A stretch of 24,925 nt of DNA from the NCBI GenBank assembly GCA_910578745.1, contig CAJTSN010000008.1, forward strand, positions 8,413 to 33,337, read 5' to 3'. The notes below the pieces were generated by a model. That model searched no databases, was not told where the DNA came from, and worked only from the letters and a program-made list of their open reading frames with translations. The first letter of the stretch is position 1; every line of letters starts with the position of its first letter. The stretch comes from an uncultured Bacilli bacterium. GTDB lineage: Bacteria > Bacillota_I > Bacilli_A > RF39 > UBA660. Made by a program: the position numbers and the translations under genes. Positions 22,001 to 24,925 of this stretch are shown here, piece by piece.

Positions 22001-23745
22001 ACATCATAACGTTTTACTAAAGCCGATAAACTATGTCTAGAAAAGTTTTGATCTAAAGCTCTTGATAATTCTAAAGTATCAATCACGGTATTTGTAAATG
22101 CGCCCAAATTGTATTTTTTCATAGCCATTTCAATAAAGGAAATGTCAAACTTTGCATTATGAGCAACCATTGGTAAATTGCCTGCCCACTCCAAAAACTT
22201 TTTGGTTACTGCCTCCTCATCCTCTTTCCCCTGTACCATTTCATCTGTAATACAGGTAAGTTCTGTAATCTTATCTGGAATGTGTCTTTTTGGATCAATG
22301 AGTTCATCAAAGCGATCCACAATTTCACCATTACAAATTTTAACAGCTCCAATTTCTATCATCTGATCAGAACCACCTGCATTAAATCCTGTTGTTTCTG
22401 TATCGAATACCACATAAGTATTATGAATTAATTCCTCATCGGTTGGTCTTACCACAATATTGATTGTATCATCAACAAGTGTCAATTCAGTTCCATAAAT
22501 TCCTTTAAAAATAGGTGGATTTTTTTGTTCTTGCTTCTTAGCTTCTAATTCATTTTGTAATTGAGCTAAGATAGCTTCCTCTTTTTCTTCACTAATTTTA
22601 GCTTCTAATTCTTCTATTTTAGATTGAATTGCCTTTCGAATATTTTTATTATGGGACTTAATAATACCAAAGGAAATTGGAAAAGCCTGACAACCATTAT
22701 GATCCGTAATTGCAACTCCTCTATAGCCCATTTTAATCGTTTTCTCAACAAGTTCACAAGTGTGTTTTCCTAAATCTAACTTTGTAATTCCATCCATCTG
22801 ACTCATCATGGTATGCGCATGCAACTCAATTCGTTTTACTAGTGCATCATCAACAATTGAAACGTCTTCCTTTTTAATCCATGTAATATCGTAAATAGAT
22901 AAAACAAGCTCATGTTTAAAATTATCATTTTGAATCTTTCCTTTTAATAAATACCATGAACCTACTTTAAGTCTACTTTTTATAGTCTTTAATTCCTCTA
23001 TAGAATCTTTTTTCACAAAAACGTTTGCGTACATACTATCTGTTTCATCTGTTATTTTTAAAGAAAATAAAGTAAAGTTTGCTAATTCCTTCTCCTCAAT
23101 TCCAAAAATTCTTGCTTCAACAATAACACTTGGCACTTCATATAAAATATCCGCAATTTTTGTAACTTCTCCCTTTATTTCTTTTCCTTTTAAAATTTCT
23201 TCTGTTTTTGGTGATTCTTTTACTTCCACAGTTTCTTTTAATTTTTCTATTTCTGTAAGAACAGCCTTACTTTTTTCCTCATTGATTCTATAATCGATTT
23301 TGTCCATTTTGTATCCAGAAGAGGATAAGTATTTTAGGAGTTCTCGTTCAATTCCCGCTAATTTTAGTTGTTCTGCTTTATTAGAAACTTCTATTATCAT
23401 TTTATTTTCTTCTAAATAAACAACGTTTTCTTTCGCCATTTCTAAAAGAGGATATTCTATCATTTTTTGTTCAATAAATGTTTTATAATATTCTTGTATT
23501 TTTTCTTTATCTTCCTCTTGAATAGTAAAAATGACTTCAATATCATTGACATCGGTAAACACTTCTTTTATTTTCTTTAAAAAAAGTTCTAATGTTTTTG
23601 TATGTAAATTTGTTTTTAAAGTAATATAAAAAGTGTATTTTGTCTTTGCATGATTTCCAATTATTTTATCTAGACTTCCTCCTATAAATTCTGTTTTCTC
23701 TTCAAATTCTAATTGATTTAATAGTAATTCTAATTTATCTTGCAT
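19063..23745 (-). CDS. polC: DNA polymerase III alpha subunit, PolC type
   Basis: The main replicative polymerase of low-GC Gram-positive bacteria, with built-in proofreading. 1560 residues: N-terminal domain (1-190), OB fold (about 190-290), PHP part 1 (HAHTMMSQMDG, 309-319), DnaQ-like exonuclease inserted in the PHP domain (VVFDTETTG 445-453 to HHRADYDAEGTA about 589-600), PHP part 2 (GDVHHFA, 760-766), then the polymerase. Catalytic Asp are D1083 and D1085 in PDIDLNFSD and D1208 in LKLDILGH. A four-Cys zinc module lies at about 1023-1057. The C-terminal QLTLF is a sliding-clamp motif. It is over 100 residues longer than Bacillus PolC; extra charged stretches at about 368-411 and 905-962 account for most of this. 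SD is GGGTGAA. Confidence 0.98.
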   Translation of the reverse strand: MQDKLELLLNQLEFEEKTEFIGGSLDKIIGNHAKTKYTFYITLKTNLHTKTLELFLKKIKEVFTDVNDIEVIFTIQEEDKEKIQEYYKTFIEQKMIEYPLLEMAKENVVYLEENKMIIEVSNKAEQLKLAGIERELLKYLSSSGYKMDKIDYRINEEKSKAVLTEIEKLKETVEVKESPKTEEILKGKEIKGEVTKIADILYEVPSVIVEARIFGIEEKELANFTLFSLKITDETDSMYANVFVKKDSIEELKTIKSRLKVGSWYLLKGKIQNDNFKHELVLSIYDITWIKKEDVSIVDDALVKRIELHAHTMMSQMDGITKLDLGKHTCELVEKTIKMGYRGVAITDHNGCQAFPISFGIIKSHNKNIRKAIQSKIEELEAKISEEKEEAILAQLQNELEAKKQEQKNPPIFKGIYGTELTLVDDTINIVVRPTDEELIHNTYVVFDTETTGFNAGGSDQMIEIGAVKICNGEIVDRFDELIDPKRHIPDKITELTCITDEMVQGKEDEEAVTKKFLEWAGNLPMVAHNAKFDISFIEMAMKKYNLGAFTNTVIDTLELSRALDQNFSRHSLSALVKRYDVPWDEDAHHRADYDAEGTAYVFHKMLKKLEVQRFEKINDLNRLISKEEIHKFGRTYHFNALVLNQKGLKNLFTIISLANTTYLYKTPRILRSKLEELREGLLIGSGCYESEVFTTARSKEGEELTNIINFYDYVEVQPPEVYNHLIQLGDFKSEVELKEHIRKIIHATKEAGKTIVATGDVHHFAREDKIYREIIVNQKVPGGGRHPLAKKDIKNIPSQHFRTTKEMLDDFAFLGEELAYEIVVENTNKIGDMVEEVEVIPDTGGTPFSPRVKSDDETSYLDCPRVVTDLVYNRACQWYGEVLPFSIEERIATELYGDIVLKAIKSNLSSLEGEELERTSFKKLHEVILKGFDSVKEVVKEYLIKEAEEELSEEDVEKKLKKSLGGVIGAGFDPIYLIAQRLVKHSNDEGFLVGSRGSVGSSFVATLMGITEVNPLAAHYRCETCKLSIFDDEEGNPLGSTYSSGFDLPDKMCPHCHTPMIKDGQDMPFATFLGFNADKVPDIDLNFSDLNQASTHAYTKVLFGADNVYRAGTIGTVADKTAYGYVKGYCEEKGIEMRSAEIERLAAGCTGVKRTTGQHPGGIVVIPDYMDCFDFTPFQFPAEDATKDWRTTHFDYHSIEECVLKLDILGHSDPTQLRLIQLQSGTDIMKVPMDDKKTMGIFTSTEALGVTTEQIMCNTGTLGIPEFGTPFTIQLVEDTKPTTFAELVKISGLSHGTDVWLGNAQELIKNNVVPFKETIGCRDDIMVYLMYRGLAPIKSFKIMEFVRKGKASKDPETWKEHKKTMEDANIPDWFIDSCEKIKYMFPKAHAAAYVISAFRIAWYKVHMPVYFYASWYSSKATDVEVESMIAGYDAIKDKVLEIKNKGYEATNKENGQLESLRIALEATARGITFAPIDLYESEATVWKAISDTVVLPPFNAIEGLGDVVANVIVEERKKRAFLSIEDLQRRGRVSQTLIEKMRQMGILDGMDESAQLTLF

Positions 23746-23765
23746 ACAACTTCACCCTATGTATT

Positions 23766-23774
23766 ATTCTATCA
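23766..23774 (-). promoter_or_regulatory. Extended -10 promoter of polC
   Basis: TGATAGAAT on the minus strand gives TGn plus a five-of-six -10 match, 20 nt upstream of the polC start. The -35 position falls in the T-tract of the preceding terminator, so recognition would depend on the TGn extension. Confidence 0.45.
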
Positions 23775-23787
23775 AAATTTATACATG

Positions 23788-23826
23788 AAAAAAAGTTCTA
23801 TAAAGAAATTTTACAGAACTTTTTTT
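23788..23826 (-). terminator. Bidirectional terminator upstream of polC
   Basis: A perfect 12-bp stem, AAAAAAAGTTCT with AGAACTTTTTTT, with a 15-nt loop. The A and T tracts at its ends make it a terminator in both directions; here it would stop transcripts from the tail-like gene before polC. Confidence 0.8.
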
Positions 23827-23967
23827 ATTATGTATACTTATGGCTGTCACACATAAAGTGAAAAAGTTTTTCTATTTCTCGAAATTCCTTGTTTATAGAA
23901 AATCAATTTCATTAACACCCTAGTAGATTTAGCTTTTAAAATGAAATTTCTTATATTAAACTATCTA

Positions 23968-24138
23968 CTAATTTGTTAAACGCCATGGAGATCCTTCTGT
24001 ACCGACTTATCCATAAACAACAGTATCGGACTTGAAAATAACAATAGGGCGTATTCTTAATCTTTGTTTGTTCACCAATGAAACGTACATGTTAACCCCT
24101 CGGCTTTCCTCAAAAGCAATATAGTAAAGCTTCTTTCC
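23968..24138 (-). pseudogene. Decayed C-terminal remnant of a surface protein
   Basis: One minus-strand frame reads YYIAFEESRGVNMYVSLV, then RLRIRPIVIFKSDTVVYG, a TAA (24007-24009), then VGTEGSPWRLTN and a second stop. The R-P-[VI]-[VI]-x-[LF]-K-S ... G-x-GT-x-x-x-P-[WY]-x-L pattern is a C-terminal ending I associate with surface and pilin-like proteins of gut Bacillota. There is no start codon, SD or N-terminal part, and the stop interrupts the conserved ending, so this is a non-functional fragment. The rest of the gap from 23827 to 24249 shows nothing else supported. Confidence 0.5.
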
Positions 24139-24249
24139 CTAAAAGATCTCTTTTCTTATGCTCATTATATAATTTTTCCTTAGATATTTAGTCTCGCAAG
24201 AGTTGTATTTATAAAATGTAAGATATTTTAATATATTCAACTTGTCATT

Positions 24250-24925
24250 TTATGTTAATTTAACCCAATACCAGTTACTTGCATTTGAACTTACCGTTAT
24301 AGTAGTGGCCTTTGCTTTACAAATTATAACTCTACTTCTAAACGTTACTGACCGATTATCATTAAGTGTAACTGTATAACCCGCATTTTTTTTATCCACA
24401 ACTCTATCACACCCAGTAAATGTCGCTGTATCACTCCGATCCAGACCAGCTTGATGAAAAATTAAATAATAATCTCCTATCTCTGCAGTAATTCCTCCTG
24501 TCATTCCCCTTTCTAGCTCTAGCTCTTCTAATAACCTAGTATCATCAATTTGATTACACGTTGGGCAACATGAGGAACAACTTGAATATCCTGTTTCTCC
24601 TGTTCCACTTACTCCTGCAATTGACTTTCCTTTTACAATTTTATCTGCTGTGATTCCTAATGATGCTCTTAATGTATTCGCATTGATTCGAGCTTCTGGT
24701 GCCCATGTATTTCCATCCGAATGATAGTAGCCTTCTGGTAAGCCATTAATTGCATAGTAGGCATCATTGCCACTTCCACATCCTGCACTTCCACATCCCC
24801 AATTTCCATATTGCGCTAATCCTCGATCTTCCATTGTTCCTGTGACCTTATTTCCTCCTACTAATGCCGTTTTTCCTTTTAAAATTTGTGAAGCTGTCGC
24901 ATTTCCATAGTTTGCCTTCGTATAT
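24250..24925 (-). CDS. Phage-tail/surface-like protein, C-terminal part (start outside the window)
   Basis: The frame is open from the window end, giving 224 visible residues ending in NWYWVKLT. Two copies of a short repeat are seen, ATASQILKGKTALVGG (residues 9-24) and ITADKIVKGKSIAGVSGTG (91-109). These resemble the A-x-x-I-x-xGK-x-A...V-x-GT units of phage tail-fibre and related Bacillota surface proteins. Between and after them are Cys-rich stretches: NWGCGSAGCGS (41-51) and SSCSSCCPTC (114-123). The C-terminal 110 residues look like a compact beta-rich domain (DYYLIFHQAG, FRSRVIICKAKATTITVSS). An internal ATG at 24832-24834 is not a likely start, since the homologous repeat continues upstream of it. 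Phage tail or cell-surface origin cannot be decided here. The neighbouring remnant suggests a region of surface-gene turnover. Confidence 0.6.
   Translation of the reverse strand, partial: YTKANYGNATASQILKGKTALVGGNKVTGTMEDRGLAQYGNWGCGSAGCGSGNDAYYAINGLPEGYYHSDGNTWAPEARINANTLRASLGITADKIVKGKSIAGVSGTGETGYSSCSSCCPTCNQIDDTRLLEELELERGMTGGITAEIGDYYLIFHQAGLDRSDTATFTGCDRVVDKKNAGYTVTLNDNRSVTFRSRVIICKAKATTITVSSNASNWYWVKLT

Overview
The window is AT-rich and codes entirely on the minus strand. It has the Gram-positive PolC-type replicase, an AGGAGG-type Shine-Dalgarno (SD) ahead of nearly every gene, sigma-A-like promoters, and TGA used as a stop (queA and one HExxH gene) with Trp encoded by TGG. This points to a low-GC Bacillota (Firmicute), probably a gut-type Bacilli/Erysipelotrichia-like or RF39-like lineage using the standard code. 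The lineage is an inference from sequence character, not from a database match.

Layout, from high to low coordinates (the direction of transcription): (1) 24250-24925 is the C-terminal part of a Cys-rich, phage-tail/surface-like protein, followed by a decayed C-terminal remnant of another surface protein. (2) polC (23745-19063) has its own extended -10 promoter behind a strong terminator. (3) Two tiny overlapping membrane-protein ORFs (18803-18458) end in two consecutive terminators. (4) A tight cluster follows: ruvA-ruvB-queA-HExxH protein B-HExxH protein A-miaA-AI-2E family transporter-P-loop kinase-alaS (18257-9137). Many of its junctions overlap or leave gaps of 1-22 nt. It closes with a terminator. 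It combines recombination/repair, tRNA modification (queuosine and i6A) and tRNA charging with two uncharacterised, mutually homologous zinc-peptidase-like proteins. (5) A free-standing 3-hydroxyacyl-CoA dehydrogenase family gene has its own promoter and terminator. (6) polA and a CDF metal transporter are coupled. (7) serS stands alone with its own terminator. (8) A roughly 440-bp gene-free stretch is followed by an ECF sigma/anti-sigma pair with a probable autoregulatory ECF promoter. (9) A small secreted His-rich protein is driven by an exact-consensus TTGACA-N17-TATAAT promoter. (10) The first 180 codons of an ABC-F ATPase are preceded by a six-codon leader peptide and competing hairpins around its ribosome binding site, which looks like an antibiotic-responsive attenuator.

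The most notable items are the ABC-F attenuator, the tandem HExxH pair inside a housekeeping operon, and an alanyl-tRNA synthetase lacking both the usual C-Ala domain and the beta-barrel insert, translationally coupled to a UPF0200-like kinase. PolC is also long, with two extra charged insertions. No tRNA, rRNA, CRISPR array or insertion sequence was seen.
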